From: Deltaproteobacteria bacterium
Lineage (GTDB): Bacteria > Desulfobacterota > DSM-4660 > Desulfatiglandales > HGW-15
Length of the DNA: 40,799 nucleotides
Direction: 5' to 3'
Assembly: GCA_016930835.1 (NCBI GenBank)
Contig: JAFGGA010000163.1
Span: 1 to 40,799, forward strand
This document shows, piece by piece, positions 24,556-32,642 of the stretch. Under the pieces are notes generated by a model, which saw only the letters and a list, made by a program, of their open reading frames with translations, was not told where the DNA came from and searched no databases. Position 1 is the first letter of the stretch. Every line of letters starts with the position of its first letter. A program made the translations under genes and the position numbers.

Positions 24556-25268
24556 TGAAAGAGATCAAGGTTCAACCATCACAATACCTGCCCGAGACGA
24601 ATAATCGGTCCCAAAGGGATCAAGATCTGAAAAAGGCTTGTAAGGATTTTGAGTCCATATTCTCGTATGAGCTCCTTAAGACAATGAGAAGAACCATTGA
24701 AAAGAGCGATCTGTTCCACGGAGGACAAGGAGAGGAGATCTATGAATCTTTGCTTGACCAGGAACTGGCTCAAAAAATGGCCGGACAAGGCAAAAATAGT
24801 ATAGCCGAACTCCTCTACCAACAACTCAGATACAAGGATTTAGGAGATACGGGACAAATCATGGGCGGCGATATGGAAGACAATTCGCTTCAATGGCCTT
24901 TAAAGGCCGCGGTTTCCTCTCGTTTTGGCTGGAGAAAGGACCCCATCACCGGTGCCGCGCAATTTCATCACGGCATCGACCTCGCCGCCAAACAAGGAAC
25001 CACGGTAAGGGCGGCACTTACAGGAAACGTTGCCTTTTCCGGCCATAAAGAAGGATATGGGAATGTCGTCGAATTGGATCACGGCAATGGGGTGACCACC
25101 CTTTACGCCCATAATCAGAAGAATTTGGTAACCCTTGGGGACACGGTCAAGGTGGGAACACCTATCGCCAGGGTAGGTTCCACGGGTCGCAGCACCGGAC
25201 CCCATTTGCATTTTGAATTCAGAAAAGACGGCCAAGCCATGGACCCCCTGAGCGTGATGGGGGCATGA
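24555..25268 (+). CDS. flgJ: Rod-cap/peptidoglycan hydrolase fusion: FlgJ rod-binding domain plus M23 peptidase
   Basis: A 237-residue protein. Residues about 20-95 are the FlgJ rod-binding domain (DLKKACKDFESIFSYELLK, then SLLDQELAQKMAGQGKNSIA). Residues about 114-232 are an M23/LytM metallopeptidase with HHGID (138-142), YAH (184-186) and PHLHF (216-220), the complete zinc and catalytic set. In enterobacterial FlgJ the wall-cutting domain is a glucosaminidase; here an endopeptidase takes that place, cutting peptide cross-links so the rod can pass. No signal peptide is seen, consistent with export through the flagellar system. The start overlaps the flgI stop by one base. Confidence 0.92.
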   Translation: MKEIKVQPSQYLPETNNRSQRDQDLKKACKDFESIFSYELLKTMRRTIEKSDLFHGGQGEEIYESLLDQELAQKMAGQGKNSIAELLYQQLRYKDLGDTGQIMGGDMEDNSLQWPLKAAVSSRFGWRKDPITGAAQFHHGIDLAAKQGTTVRAALTGNVAFSGHKEGYGNVVELDHGNGVTTLYAHNQKNLVTLGDTVKVGTPIARVGSTGRSTGPHLHFEFRKDGQAMDPLSVMGA

Positions 25269-25305
25269 AAAGTTGATCCGGAGCCATAATGATCATTGAG
25301 CGCTT

Positions 25306-25332
25306 TAATATTTTAGCGGATTTGACCGATGT
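25306..25332 (+). promoter_or_regulatory. Possible sigma-28 promoter before flgN
   Basis: TAATATTT (25306-25313; six of eight to TAAAGTTT), exactly 11 bases, then ACCGATGT (25325-25332; five of eight to GCCGATAA). It would start transcription at the flgN ribosome-binding site (GGAGG 25339-25343). A late-class promoter for flgN-flgK-flgL is biologically sensible, but the match is imperfect. Confidence 0.38.
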
Positions 25333-25350
25333 ACCTTTGGAGGAACGATT

Positions 25351-25794
25351 ATGGATGCATCAATCCAAATAATTGAAGAAACATATAAAAAAAAGATAGC
25401 TCTCTTTAGCGATCTTCTCAACTGTGTGGAACGGGAAAGATTGAATCTGATGAATCTGAATGCCCATAATCTGTGGTCTTTATTGGAGGAAAAACAGCGG
25501 ATCATACGATCCATTGAAGAATTGGGCAGCACTCAGGAAATGGAAACAAAGGACTACAATATTCCCCAGCAACAAAGAAAAGTCATCTTGAATCTTCGAG
25601 AAAAATTATCTCGAATAAAAGAAGAGCTCCGGGTCAGGGTTCACGAAAATGTGACATTTATAAGGGAATCATTGGACTGTTTTCATGAGATCATATCTAT
25701 TTTCAGTACGGCAGGCAGGGATGATGAAGGGTATTTACCCAAAAAGGCCAAGCGAAAGCAGATGCCCAGCCTCATGTACCAAAACGAGGTGTAA
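25351..25794 (+). CDS. flgN: Flagellar export chaperone FlgN
   Basis: A 147-residue, almost wholly helical protein of the FlgN family, the chaperone that keeps the hook-filament junction proteins FlgK and FlgL soluble and delivers them to the export gate. The coiled-coil start (IIEETYKKKIALFSDLLNCVERERLNLMNLN region) and the LLEEKQRIIRSIEEL helix are typical; the C-terminal tail is basic. GGAGG lies seven bases before the ATG. It directly precedes its two clients, flgK two bases later. Sequence identity in this family is low, so the call rests on both pattern and position. Confidence 0.85.
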   Translation: MDASIQIIEETYKKKIALFSDLLNCVERERLNLMNLNAHNLWSLLEEKQRIIRSIEELGSTQEMETKDYNIPQQQRKVILNLREKLSRIKEELRVRVHENVTFIRESLDCFHEIISIFSTAGRDDEGYLPKKAKRKQMPSLMYQNEV

Positions 25795-25796
25795 AC

Positions 25797-27569
25797 ATGG
25801 GCGGAATCGGACTCGTACTCAATGTAGCTAAAGATGCCCTGCTCACACAGCAATATGCGGTGGATGTGGTCAGCCATAATATCGCCAATGTCAGCACGGA
25901 AGGATTTACCCGGCAGAGCCCGGTAATCTCGGCCAATGACGCAGCCCCCTATGGCGGTTTCATGTTCGGCCGGGGTGCATCCCTTGATGAGATTATCCGC
26001 ATTGGGAATGATTTTATTGAAAAAAGGGTCCAACAAAGCCAGACCGACCTGTCCAGCCTGACCGAAAAAGAGATCTACATGAATGTCATGGAGGGGGTCT
26101 TTAATGAAAACTCCAGCCAGAGTCTCAGCAGCCAGTTTATCGGTTTTTGGAATGCATGGAACGATCTGGCCAATAATCCCTCCGGTTTGTCTGAGCGAAA
26201 TCTTTTGGTCGAAAGCGGCGAACTCTTATGCCAAAGCTTCAAAAGCCTGAACAGCGACCTGACGACTCTCATCCAAGAAATCGATAATTCCATTGAAGCG
26301 GGTATTGGAGAAATGAATCAGATCATCACACAAATCGCCGATCTGAACGATCGTATCCTGACACTTCAAATAGAAGGGAATCCCAATGACTTGATAGACC
26401 AAAGAAACCTGCTCGTCCGACAATTATCGGAATATATGGATATCAACACCTATGAGCAGGATGACGGCAATCTCACGGTGGCCACCGGGCGAGGTTATAT
26501 CCTGGTCAGCCGTAATTCTACATATCCATTGGCCTATGAAAACAATGAGGTGGTCTGGCAAAGCTCTTCCAGCACCACCGTCACCATCAGCGACACTGTA
26601 AGCGGCGGTAAGATGGGGGCATGGCTGGAAATGAGGGATGAGATGATTCCCAAGTACCAGGCCGATATCAACTCCTTGGCCGAATCAACCATATGGGAAG
26701 TAAATGCCCTCCACACCCAAGGTATCGGATTACAAGGCCTCACATCCGTCACCGGATCTTATGCGACCACGAACAGTGCCGAAGAGATCGGGACGGTGGA
26801 TTCGGGATTCAATTATTACGACAAGATCCAAGACGGGAGTTTTGATATTTGGTTGTATGACACCACCGGCGCCGTGGTAGGTTCCACCACCATCAGCATA
26901 ACGGCCAATACCACCACGCTGGACGCCCTGGCCACGGCCATCGACGGTGTATCCATAGGGGGTGAAGACGCACTCACTGCTTCCATCTCAGTCGATGGAA
27001 ACCTCTCCATCGCCGTTGATACAGCTTCCGGGTACAGTGGTTACACCCTCGCCTTTGCAAACGATACAAGTAACACCCTCGGGGTCTTGGGCATAAACAC
27101 CTTTTTTACCGGCACCGATGCCCATGACATGACCGTGAACAGCGTCATCAGCGCTAATGAGGATCTCATTGCAGCGGCCCAGGTGGATACAACGGGAGCC
27201 TTTACCACAGGGAATAACAGCAACGCCCTGGATATCGCTGGTCTGCAATATCAAGGGGCTACGGTTCAGCGTTGGACCTATGAAAGAGGAAGCGCCGCCA
27301 CAGCTCAAGATATTACCAATACCACGCTGGAGACTTACCTCCACTCTTTGGTAGGAGCCATAGGGATCGAAAGTCGAAGTACTCGAAATGAAAAGGAATA
27401 CTGCGAGGTGATTTATAATAAACTGAATGAGACCAGAGACAATATCTCGGCGGTCTCTTTGGACGAAGAGATGGCCAACCTGATCAAGTATCAACATGCT
27501 TACACGGCGGCCGCCAAACTCATCTCCGTGGCGGATGAGATGCTGACGACCATTCTTCAGGCCAAATAG
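25797..27569 (+). CDS. flgK: Flagellar hook-associated protein 1 (FlgK)
   Basis: The first hook-filament junction protein, 590 residues. The N-terminal D0 box is SHNIANVSTEGFTRQSP (about 28-44), followed by ERRNLLVESGELL-like and DLIDQRNLLVRQLSEYMDI (about 197-215) helices. A variable middle domain rich in Thr, Ser and Gly follows, then the C-terminal VSLDEEMANLIKYQHAYTAAAKLISVADEM D0 helix. GAGGTG precedes the ATG, two bases after flgN. It is exported unfolded after hook completion and assembles before FlgL. Confidence 0.96.
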   Translation: MGGIGLVLNVAKDALLTQQYAVDVVSHNIANVSTEGFTRQSPVISANDAAPYGGFMFGRGASLDEIIRIGNDFIEKRVQQSQTDLSSLTEKEIYMNVMEGVFNENSSQSLSSQFIGFWNAWNDLANNPSGLSERNLLVESGELLCQSFKSLNSDLTTLIQEIDNSIEAGIGEMNQIITQIADLNDRILTLQIEGNPNDLIDQRNLLVRQLSEYMDINTYEQDDGNLTVATGRGYILVSRNSTYPLAYENNEVVWQSSSSTTVTISDTVSGGKMGAWLEMRDEMIPKYQADINSLAESTIWEVNALHTQGIGLQGLTSVTGSYATTNSAEEIGTVDSGFNYYDKIQDGSFDIWLYDTTGAVVGSTTISITANTTTLDALATAIDGVSIGGEDALTASISVDGNLSIAVDTASGYSGYTLAFANDTSNTLGVLGINTFFTGTDAHDMTVNSVISANEDLIAAAQVDTTGAFTTGNNSNALDIAGLQYQGATVQRWTYERGSAATAQDITNTTLETYLHSLVGAIGIESRSTRNEKEYCEVIYNKLNETRDNISAVSLDEEMANLIKYQHAYTAAAKLISVADEMLTTILQAK

Positions 27570-27580
27570 GAGGTCTTAAG

Positions 27581-28477
27581 ATGAGGATTGCCAACAAAAC
27601 TTTGTATGACAACATCATAACCAAACTCGGTCAGGTCACCACGGATCTGATGGATGCCCACGAGGTGGTTAATACAACCAAAAAAATAAACTCTCTCTCC
27701 GATGATCCGGTTGGACTGGTGACTGTTTTGAACCTTAGCTCCTCTCTTGAGAATCTCGAACAGATGGAACGGAATATATCCCTGGGAAAATCATGGCTGA
27801 CAGCCGGAGAAACCGCCCTCAGTCAAGTACAGGACATCCTTTCTCAGACCAAGGAACTCTGCGTTCAGATGTCAAGCGCCAATGTGGATCCTACGGAACG
27901 CTATAATGCCACCGCCGTTGTCGATGGGCAATTGAGACAAATCTTATCTCTAGCCAACACCCAATCAGAAGGAAGATATATATTTTCAGGGACCAATACG
28001 GAGACCATTCCATTCGGCTTTAACGGCACGGAAACCCAGGTCCTCTACTCCGGCAACGATACCCCTTTTTCCATCAAGACCGGTAAAGATACCAATATTG
28101 AAATCGGCAGGGATGGTGAGGACATCTTTGGGGGCAACTGGGATGATAATAATATCTTTAGAACCTTGATGGACCTCAAGACACACCTTCAAGGAAATGA
28201 TGTTACGGAAATACAAGCTACCTTGACCAAGCTTGATGCACACTTAACCACTGTTCGAGGGGCTGTTTCCAATAATGCCGGAAAGACGATTCGGCTGAAT
28301 GTCAGGGGTGAGATTATTCAAGATCTACAATTAACCTATACGAACCGGAAATCCGAACTGGAGGATGCCGATATTACCGAAGCCATTATCAACCTGAATG
28401 CAAAGGAATTGGCCTATAACGCCGCTCTGAACTCCGCATCAAAGGTGATGAAGCTTAGTTTGGTGGATTATATCTAA
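27581..28477 (+). CDS. flgL: Flagellar hook-associated protein 3 (FlgL)
   Basis: The second junction protein, 298 residues and flagellin-like. It has the N-terminal helix with INSLSDDPVGLVTVLNL (about 36-52), SQVQDILSQTKELCVQMSS, the central GRYIFSGTNTETIPF motif (about 129-143) and the C-terminal LEDADITEAIINLNAKELAYNAALNSASKV helix. AGGAGG lies eight bases before the ATG and flgK ends 11 bases upstream. Filament genes themselves are not in the window. It is followed after 40 bases by csrA, an order shared by many bacteria in which CsrA controls flagellin translation. Confidence 0.95.
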   Translation: MRIANKTLYDNIITKLGQVTTDLMDAHEVVNTTKKINSLSDDPVGLVTVLNLSSSLENLEQMERNISLGKSWLTAGETALSQVQDILSQTKELCVQMSSANVDPTERYNATAVVDGQLRQILSLANTQSEGRYIFSGTNTETIPFGFNGTETQVLYSGNDTPFSIKTGKDTNIEIGRDGEDIFGGNWDDNNIFRTLMDLKTHLQGNDVTEIQATLTKLDAHLTTVRGAVSNNAGKTIRLNVRGEIIQDLQLTYTNRKSELEDADITEAIINLNAKELAYNAALNSASKVMKLSLVDYI

Positions 28478-28517
28478 TAAACCAATACCGGATCCATCTG
28501 GAACCACGGAGGGTGCA

Positions 28518-28754
28518 TTGCTTGTATTAACCAGGAAGGTCGATGAAAGCATTACCATAGGAAACCATATTACGGTCTCCATATTGGGTATCAGGGGGAA
28601 CCAGGTCAAACTGGGTGTTGAAGCACCGAAGGATATCCCCATTAATAGGACCGAGATTTGTGAGAGCATCAAGCAAGAAAATTTACTGGCATCACAAGTC
28701 CCCCGAGACCTGGAACAGATATCAGCCATTATCAAGCATAAAAAGGAACAATAG
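28518..28754 (+). CDS. csrA: Carbon storage / translational regulator CsrA
   Basis: A 78-residue RNA-binding homodimer that blocks or protects ribosome-binding sites carrying GGA motifs. The canonical start MLVLTRKVDESITIG and VKLGVEAPKDIPINR (about 34-48) are intact, including Leu4 and Arg6. The C-terminal extension is somewhat longer than in E. coli. The start codon is TTG, with GGAGGG four bases before it. The GGA in ACGGAGG of its own leader could serve as an autoregulatory site. It is paired with its antagonist fliW 11 bases downstream. Confidence 0.96.
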   Translation: MLVLTRKVDESITIGNHITVSILGIRGNQVKLGVEAPKDIPINRTEICESIKQENLLASQVPRDLEQISAIIKHKKEQ

Positions 28755-28765
28755 GGAGGCACATT

Positions 28766-29194
28766 TTGATTATTCAAACCGACCGTTTTGGTGAAATAGA
28801 AGTGGATGAAAAATTGACGATTCACTTTCCAGATGGACTATTGGGTTTTCCGGACCATAAAGACTTTGTCATTCTGGAGCATAAACCCCAGTCGCCTTTT
28901 TGTTGGCTTCAATCGACCGATTCTCCGGAATTGGCATTCGTCATGACCAATCCCCTCCTATTTAAGGTGGATTACATTGATGGCCTTTCTTTTGATGAAA
29001 GAGTACAGTTAGTCAACGATAACGGCACCAAAAACGTCATTTTTTCTATTGTCACTATTCCCCCTGGTCACGCAGAGAATTCAACCGTCAATCTTCTTGG
29101 CCCACTGTCCATTGATACGCTGACGAGAACCGGCCGACAGGTCATTTTGGCCAATTCCGGATACAGCCATCGTCATCCATTGGTGATATCTTAA
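28766..29194 (+). CDS. fliW: Flagellar assembly factor FliW (CsrA antagonist)
   Basis: A 142-residue protein that binds flagellin and CsrA. When flagellin is exported, freed FliW sequesters CsrA and relieves repression of flagellin mRNA. The family features are the start (IIQTDRFGEIEVDE), FPDGLLGFPDHKDFVIL (about 20-36), PFCWLQSTDSPELAFVMTNP (about 47-66) and the final NLLGPLSIDTLTRTGRQVIL. The start codon is TTG with GGGAGG six bases upstream. The csrA-fliW pair closes the operon; 331 bases without a gene follow. Confidence 0.95.
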   Translation: MIIQTDRFGEIEVDEKLTIHFPDGLLGFPDHKDFVILEHKPQSPFCWLQSTDSPELAFVMTNPLLFKVDYIDGLSFDERVQLVNDNGTKNVIFSIVTIPPGHAENSTVNLLGPLSIDTLTRTGRQVILANSGYSHRHPLVIS

Positions 29195-29525
29195 TAATTT
29201 CTGGATTTAAACAAAAATTAATGGTATCCTATAAGTATACGTTATCGGGGATGCCATCACGTTAAACATCTAAGCTTACTATTGATCTTTTCGGGGCTTT
29301 AATCCTTTCCGATCTCTCGTTCAGATATCAGAAATACGAGAAGATGCACTTCCCATTTAACATATTAACTCCATTCAAATTACAGCATGCTTTTCCAAAC
29401 AGACTATATACAGATTAAATAGCTTTGATATTAAATATTTTAATGTTAAGATATTGACGTATGTCATTCTATCGCCAAGATCCTGGCGAAACGAGGGAAA
29501 TTTAATCTAGATTGGAGACGATTCG
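29195..29525. other. 331-base intergenic region before the sigma-54 regulator
   Basis: AT-rich, with no credible ORF. A 6-bp dyad (29472-29489) lies 36 bases before the regulator start. No intrinsic terminator for the flgF operon and no full-consensus promoter could be picked out. Confidence 0.5.
29472..29489. promoter_or_regulatory. Dyad TCGCCA-AGATCC-TGGCGA
   Basis: Perfect 6-base arms with a six-base centre containing GATC, just upstream of the ribosome-binding site of the sigma-54 regulator gene. It could be an operator, for example for autoregulation, or a leader hairpin. Confidence 0.35.
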
Positions 29526-30920
29526 ATGACGGAACTAAAGGTATTGGTTGTGGATGATGAAGAAAATATCCGAGAATACTTTTCGGATGTCCTGCGGCAT
29601 GAAGGATACCAGGTGGATACGGCCAATAATGGTGAAGAGGCCATTAAAATGATTGATCAAGAATTTTATGATGTTACCCTCATTGATCTAAACATGCCTA
29701 AAGTGGACGGCATGACTGTTCTTACATATCTTGTTGAGCATTCCCCGGATTCAATAGGAATCATCCTCACAGGGTATGCAACCATTAAAAATGCCGTAGA
29801 GGCCATGAAATGCGGCGCTTTTGATTATTTGGCGAAACCGGTCAAGATGGAAGAAGTCCTAATGGTGATCAAGCGCGCTTTGGAGTTCAGAAATCTGAAA
29901 CGGGAAAACATAGCCCTTAAAAAACAGCTCAAGAAAAAATACAAGTTTGAAAATTTTATCGGCGACAGCCTTCAGATGAATAAGATCTTTAGAGTGATCG
30001 AAAAGGTAGCGGACACGGACAGCACCGTACTCATACTTGGTGAATCTGGGACGGGGAAAGAGCTGGTTGCCAGGGCCATCCATTATCATAGCATGAGACG
30101 GGATAATCCCCTTATTCCCGTGAATTGTGGCGCCATCCCAGAAGAGCTGTTGGAGAGTGAGCTTTTCGGCCACGAAAAAGGGGCCTTTACCAATGCCATC
30201 CGCACACGCATTGGTCGTTTCGAACTGGCCAATGGAGGGACCATCTTTCTGGACGAAATCGCTGAAATGAGCCCTCATCTTCAGGTCAAGCTGCTCAGGG
30301 TTTTGCAGGAACAGGAATTCGAAAGACTGGGAGGAACCAAAACCATCAAATGTGACATACGCGTCATTGCGGCCACCAACAAAAACCTGGACAAACTGGT
30401 CCAAGAGAATGCCTTTCGTGAAGACCTGTATTATCGCTTAAAGGTGATTCCGATTGAGATCCCGCCCTTACGTGAACGCCGTTCAGACATTCCACTCCTG
30501 GTACATCATTTTCTAAAAATGACCATCAAGGCCCGAAGCATGGCAGCTAAAACCATATCCAGAGATGTCATGAAGGCCCTTTCCAAATATGACTGGCCCG
30601 GCAATGTTAGAGAACTGGAAAACATCATTGAACGGATGGTGATTTTATCCGAAGGGGATCAAATTACCATGCAGGATTTGCCCGATAAAATCTTCCAGGA
30701 ACAAACATCCGAGAAAGTCTCACAAACCTTGATTCCGGAAGATGGTTTTTCATTAAACAACGCCATCAACGAATATGAACGGCAGCTGATCCTTCGCGCC
30801 CTTGAAAAGGCTGATTGGGTGAAAAATCGCGCGGCAAAACTTCTCAATATGAATCGCACGACCCTTGTTGAAAAGATCAAAAAACAGGGTATTGAGAGAC
30901 CGCGCAGTATGGCCAATTGA
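29526..30920 (+). CDS. Sigma-54-dependent response regulator, FleQ/FlrC-like flagellar activator
   Basis: A 464-residue NtrC-family activator. The receiver domain (1-120) has Asp10/Asp11, phospho-acceptor Asp54, Thr82 and Lys104. The AAA+ domain (about 143-375) has Walker A GESGTGKE (172-179), the sigma-54 loop GAFTNA (219-224) and Walker B FLDE (241-244). The Fis-type HTH at the C terminus includes [18 protein letters not shown]. The loop is normally GAFTGA; Asn223 replaces the second Gly. The HTH resembles that of flagellar regulators. Lying just after the flagellar operon, whose promoter is sigma-54 type, it is the natural activator candidate. No cognate histidine kinase is adjacent. GGAG precedes the ATG. 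Confidence 0.92.
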   Translation: MTELKVLVVDDEENIREYFSDVLRHEGYQVDTANNGEEAIKMIDQEFYDVTLIDLNMPKVDGMTVLTYLVEHSPDSIGIILTGYATIKNAVEAMKCGAFDYLAKPVKMEEVLMVIKRALEFRNLKRENIALKKQLKKKYKFENFIGDSLQMNKIFRVIEKVADTDSTVLILGESGTGKELVARAIHYHSMRRDNPLIPVNCGAIPEELLESELFGHEKGAFTNAIRTRIGRFELANGGTIFLDEIAEMSPHLQVKLLRVLQEQEFERLGGTKTIKCDIRVIAATNKNLDKLVQENAFREDLYYRLKVIPIEIPPLRERRSDIPLLVHHFLKMTIKARSMAAKTISRDVMKALSKYDWPGNVRELENIIERMVILSEGDQITMQDLPDKIFQEQTSEKVSQTLIPEDGFSLNNAINEYERQLILRALEKADWVKNRAAKLLNMNRTTLVEKIKKQGIERPRSMAN

Positions 30921-30970
30921 CTGTTTCATATGATTGATCATCCGCATTGAATAAAACATGTCTAGTGGTC

Positions 30971-30991
30971 AATGGATCCTCCATTTTTTTT
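30971..30991 (+). terminator. Intrinsic terminator after the sigma-54 regulator
   Basis: AATGGA (30971-30976) and TCCATT (30980-30985) around TCC are followed by a T run to 30991. Outer arms GGTCAA/TTGACC can extend pairing. The stem is short, so efficiency is uncertain. Confidence 0.5.
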
Positions 30992-31001
30992 GACCGTTTT
31001 T

Positions 31002-31029
31002 TCAAGATTTCCCCAGTTTCTGCCGATAA
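31002..31029 (+). promoter_or_regulatory. Sigma-28 (FliA) promoter of the flgM operon
   Basis: A perfect GCCGATAA -10 (31022-31029) with TCAAGATT (31002-31009; six of eight to TAAAGTTT) 12 bases upstream. The predicted start near 31036 lies right at GGAGG (31037-31041), giving a very short leader. It fits late-class control of flgM by the sigma factor that FlgM inhibits. Confidence 0.62.
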
Positions 31030-31050
31030 AAGAAGTGGAGGCGATATAGG

Positions 31051-31335
31051 TTGATCGAGACATACCAAATAAGGAATGTTTTAAGGGTCTATAGCACACA
31101 GTTAAAAAAGAAGGCCGCGACCATCAGAGATTCGGCGGAACCTTTACAGCCGGCTCATGACATTATTGATATCTCTATTAAGGCGAGAAGAAAACAGATG
31201 CTCAACCAGATATCGGATCATCTGATATCTCAGATAACATCACGAAAAGACCAACAAAATGCCTCAAAAAATATAGAAAAGAATGAGCTGCCGTTCAATG
31301 TTAGCGGAGATTGGAGTAACCATGAAACTGAATGA
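31051..31335 (+). CDS. DVU0524-family FlgM-associated protein
   Basis: A 94-residue protein beginning MIETYQIRNVLRVYSTQLKK. This matches the small family found directly upstream of flgM in deltaproteobacteria (DVU0524 type). It is helical and basic, without membrane segments. The start is TTG at 31051, nine bases after GGAGG. Its 3' end overlaps the flgM start by 14 bases, so the pair is co-translated. Function is unknown to me; the constant partnership with FlgM suggests a role in late flagellar gene control or FlgM handling. Confidence 0.8.
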   Translation: MIETYQIRNVLRVYSTQLKKKAATIRDSAEPLQPAHDIIDISIKARRKQMLNQISDHLISQITSRKDQQNASKNIEKNELPFNVSGDWSNHETE

Positions 31336-31636
31336 TATTTCGCAAAGTATTAACAATCTAAAGGGATTGGATTCTTCATCCAGCCCAAAGGAACATCAGC
31401 CTCCTCAAGAAGTGGAAAAAGTCGCCCCACCGACTCGAACCGAGGTTGATTTATCCGATAAATCGGTGGAGTTCAGCCGTGCCACGGAACTGATGCATCA
31501 AATTTCGGAAGACCACACCCAAAAGATTGAAGATTTGAAAACAAAGGTAAGAGACGGCTCTTACAATGTCGAATCAAAGGACATTGCGTCAAAAATCATC
31601 GAGCATGCATTGACCAATATCGTGAACCCCGAATGA
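31322..31636 (+). CDS. flgM: Anti-sigma-28 factor FlgM
   Basis: FlgM binds sigma-28 (FliA) and is exported once the hook is finished, releasing late gene expression. The 104-residue product shows the family pattern: a disordered N-terminal half with a proline-rich stretch, DLSDKSVEFSRA (about 53-64), and the C-terminal binding helices with KIEDLKTKVRDGSYNVESKDIASKIIEHAL (split around 78-100). The ATG at 31322 has GGAG five bases before it; an upstream in-frame start at 31283 lies inside the preceding gene. It is co-transcribed with the DVU0524-type gene from a sigma-28 promoter, a negative-feedback arrangement. A strong hairpin follows. Confidence 0.9.
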   Translation: MKLNDISQSINNLKGLDSSSSPKEHQPPQEVEKVAPPTRTEVDLSDKSVEFSRATELMHQISEDHTQKIEDLKTKVRDGSYNVESKDIASKIIEHALTNIVNPE

Positions 31637-31700
31637 TTCACCGCCTGGTTCGGGTAAAAAAGAAAGGCATCTATCTAAGTCGATTCGACTGGATGAAAAA

Positions 31701-31737
31701 GCCATTCACACCTGGATTCGGGTGAAGGGTGAATGGC
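31701..31737. terminator. Bidirectional terminator between flgM and the FliL-like gene
   Basis: GCCATTCAC (31701-31709) and GTGAATGGC (31729-31737) form a perfect 9-bp stem, preceded by A5 and followed by T3. It lies between the convergent flgM and FliL-like genes and can serve both. Confidence 0.75.
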
Positions 31738-31739
31738 TT

Positions 31740-32162
31740 TCAGTTATAAAACCAGTTTTCCAGATACAACTTCTGGATAGACCTCTCGGAATAGTTATTG
31801 ACCGTTTCGAGTATTAATTTCTTCATGGCCCTAAAACGCCGCTCTTCAATAATCCGCACCATTTCCGGACGGCTTAATGTCATGATCATCTCATGTTGAA
31901 TCACCGGGAGTTTGCCCAGTAGGGAATCACGCTGTTGAATATCCTGACAAGGCAGGAGAAATCTCAGGCGCAATGTCTTGTCGTTGATGCTCGCCGTAAC
32001 AATAACCCTTACATAGATACCAGAAAGCTTCGCTCCCTCTTGTTTATTATAAAAAAATCTCTCGATCCTGATTTGATCTCGAAATTGATAAGCAACAATC
32101 GCCCCTGATATGATCATGCAAATGATAATTAAGGACATAAAAATTTTTTTAATTTCCGACAA
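31740..32162 (-). CDS. FliL-like membrane protein
   Basis: A 140-residue protein with one N-terminal membrane helix (about 8-27) and a periplasmic domain. The region from about 82 to 140 (LPVIQHEMIMTLSRPEMVRI, then helical to KLYLENWFYN) resembles the C-terminal part of FliL, the stator-supporting ring protein, in which a paired-strand stretch is followed by a helix and a final strand. The match is by pattern only and sequence similarity is low. The start is TTG at 32162 with GGAAG eight bases before; an ATG eight codons on is possible. It is monocistronic, at the edge of the flagellar block. Confidence 0.6.
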   Translation of the reverse strand: MSEIKKIFMSLIIICMIISGAIVAYQFRDQIRIERFFYNKQEGAKLSGIYVRVIVTASINDKTLRLRFLLPCQDIQQRDSLLGKLPVIQHEMIMTLSRPEMVRIIEERRFRAMKKLILETVNNYSERSIQKLYLENWFYN

Positions 32163-32345
32163 TTGGTTATCTTCCGTATATTTTAAACATGGATAATTAC
32201 AATATTTATCCTCAATAGACTAAAAAAAATGATCCATTTGCTTTTATATCTTGAGATCCCGGATCAAACAATTAAGACAGTTTTAGCTTGAACCCAATTC
32301 ACCCTCTGTAATATAATTCACCTGTTCATTATGCATCGGCATAAC

Positions 32346-32374
32346 TTGAATTAAACTTGATAGGTCTATATAAA
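32346..32374 (+). promoter_or_regulatory. Sigma-70-type promoter before the small ORF
   Basis: TTGAAT (32346-32351), a 17-base spacer and TATAAA (32369-32374) in an AT-rich stretch. The start would be near 32381, about 34 bases before the ATG at 32415. Confidence 0.4.
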
Positions 32375-32414
32375 TAAAAAGACTATCTCTTTTCACTCAG
32401 CTAAGTTGGCTTTA

Positions 32415-32642
32415 ATGATGAATATAAGCCGTATTAAAGCGCTTGTGCCTACGACTGATAGGGTAAAACCTATCATTCAAAGCACGCGGGTAAGTCTTTT
32501 TAACGACCCTGATCATCTGCATGAAAGGATGCAACTCATGGATCATAGGTTCAACCTGTTACATCATGTCTATGATCCATATAAAAATTCTCGGGAGGAG
32601 GAGTATACTAAGGTTGGTGGAATGGTTGACATCTATGTTTAA
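32415..32642 (+). CDS. Small hypothetical protein
   Basis: A 75-residue ORF of unknown function, with no membrane segment or signal. The ATG at 32415 is preferred over an in-frame TTG three codons upstream. The protein reads like a folded helical segment (DHRFNLLHHVYDPY near residues 47-60). A promoter-like pair lies 34 bases upstream. Its TAA (32640-32642) interlocks with the stop of the convergent PilZ gene as TTAA. No strong ribosome-binding site is seen. Its location between FliL-like and PilZ genes hints at a motility role, without further support. Confidence 0.45.
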   Translation: MMNISRIKALVPTTDRVKPIIQSTRVSLFNDPDHLHERMQLMDHRFNLLHHVYDPYKNSREEEYTKVGGMVDIYV

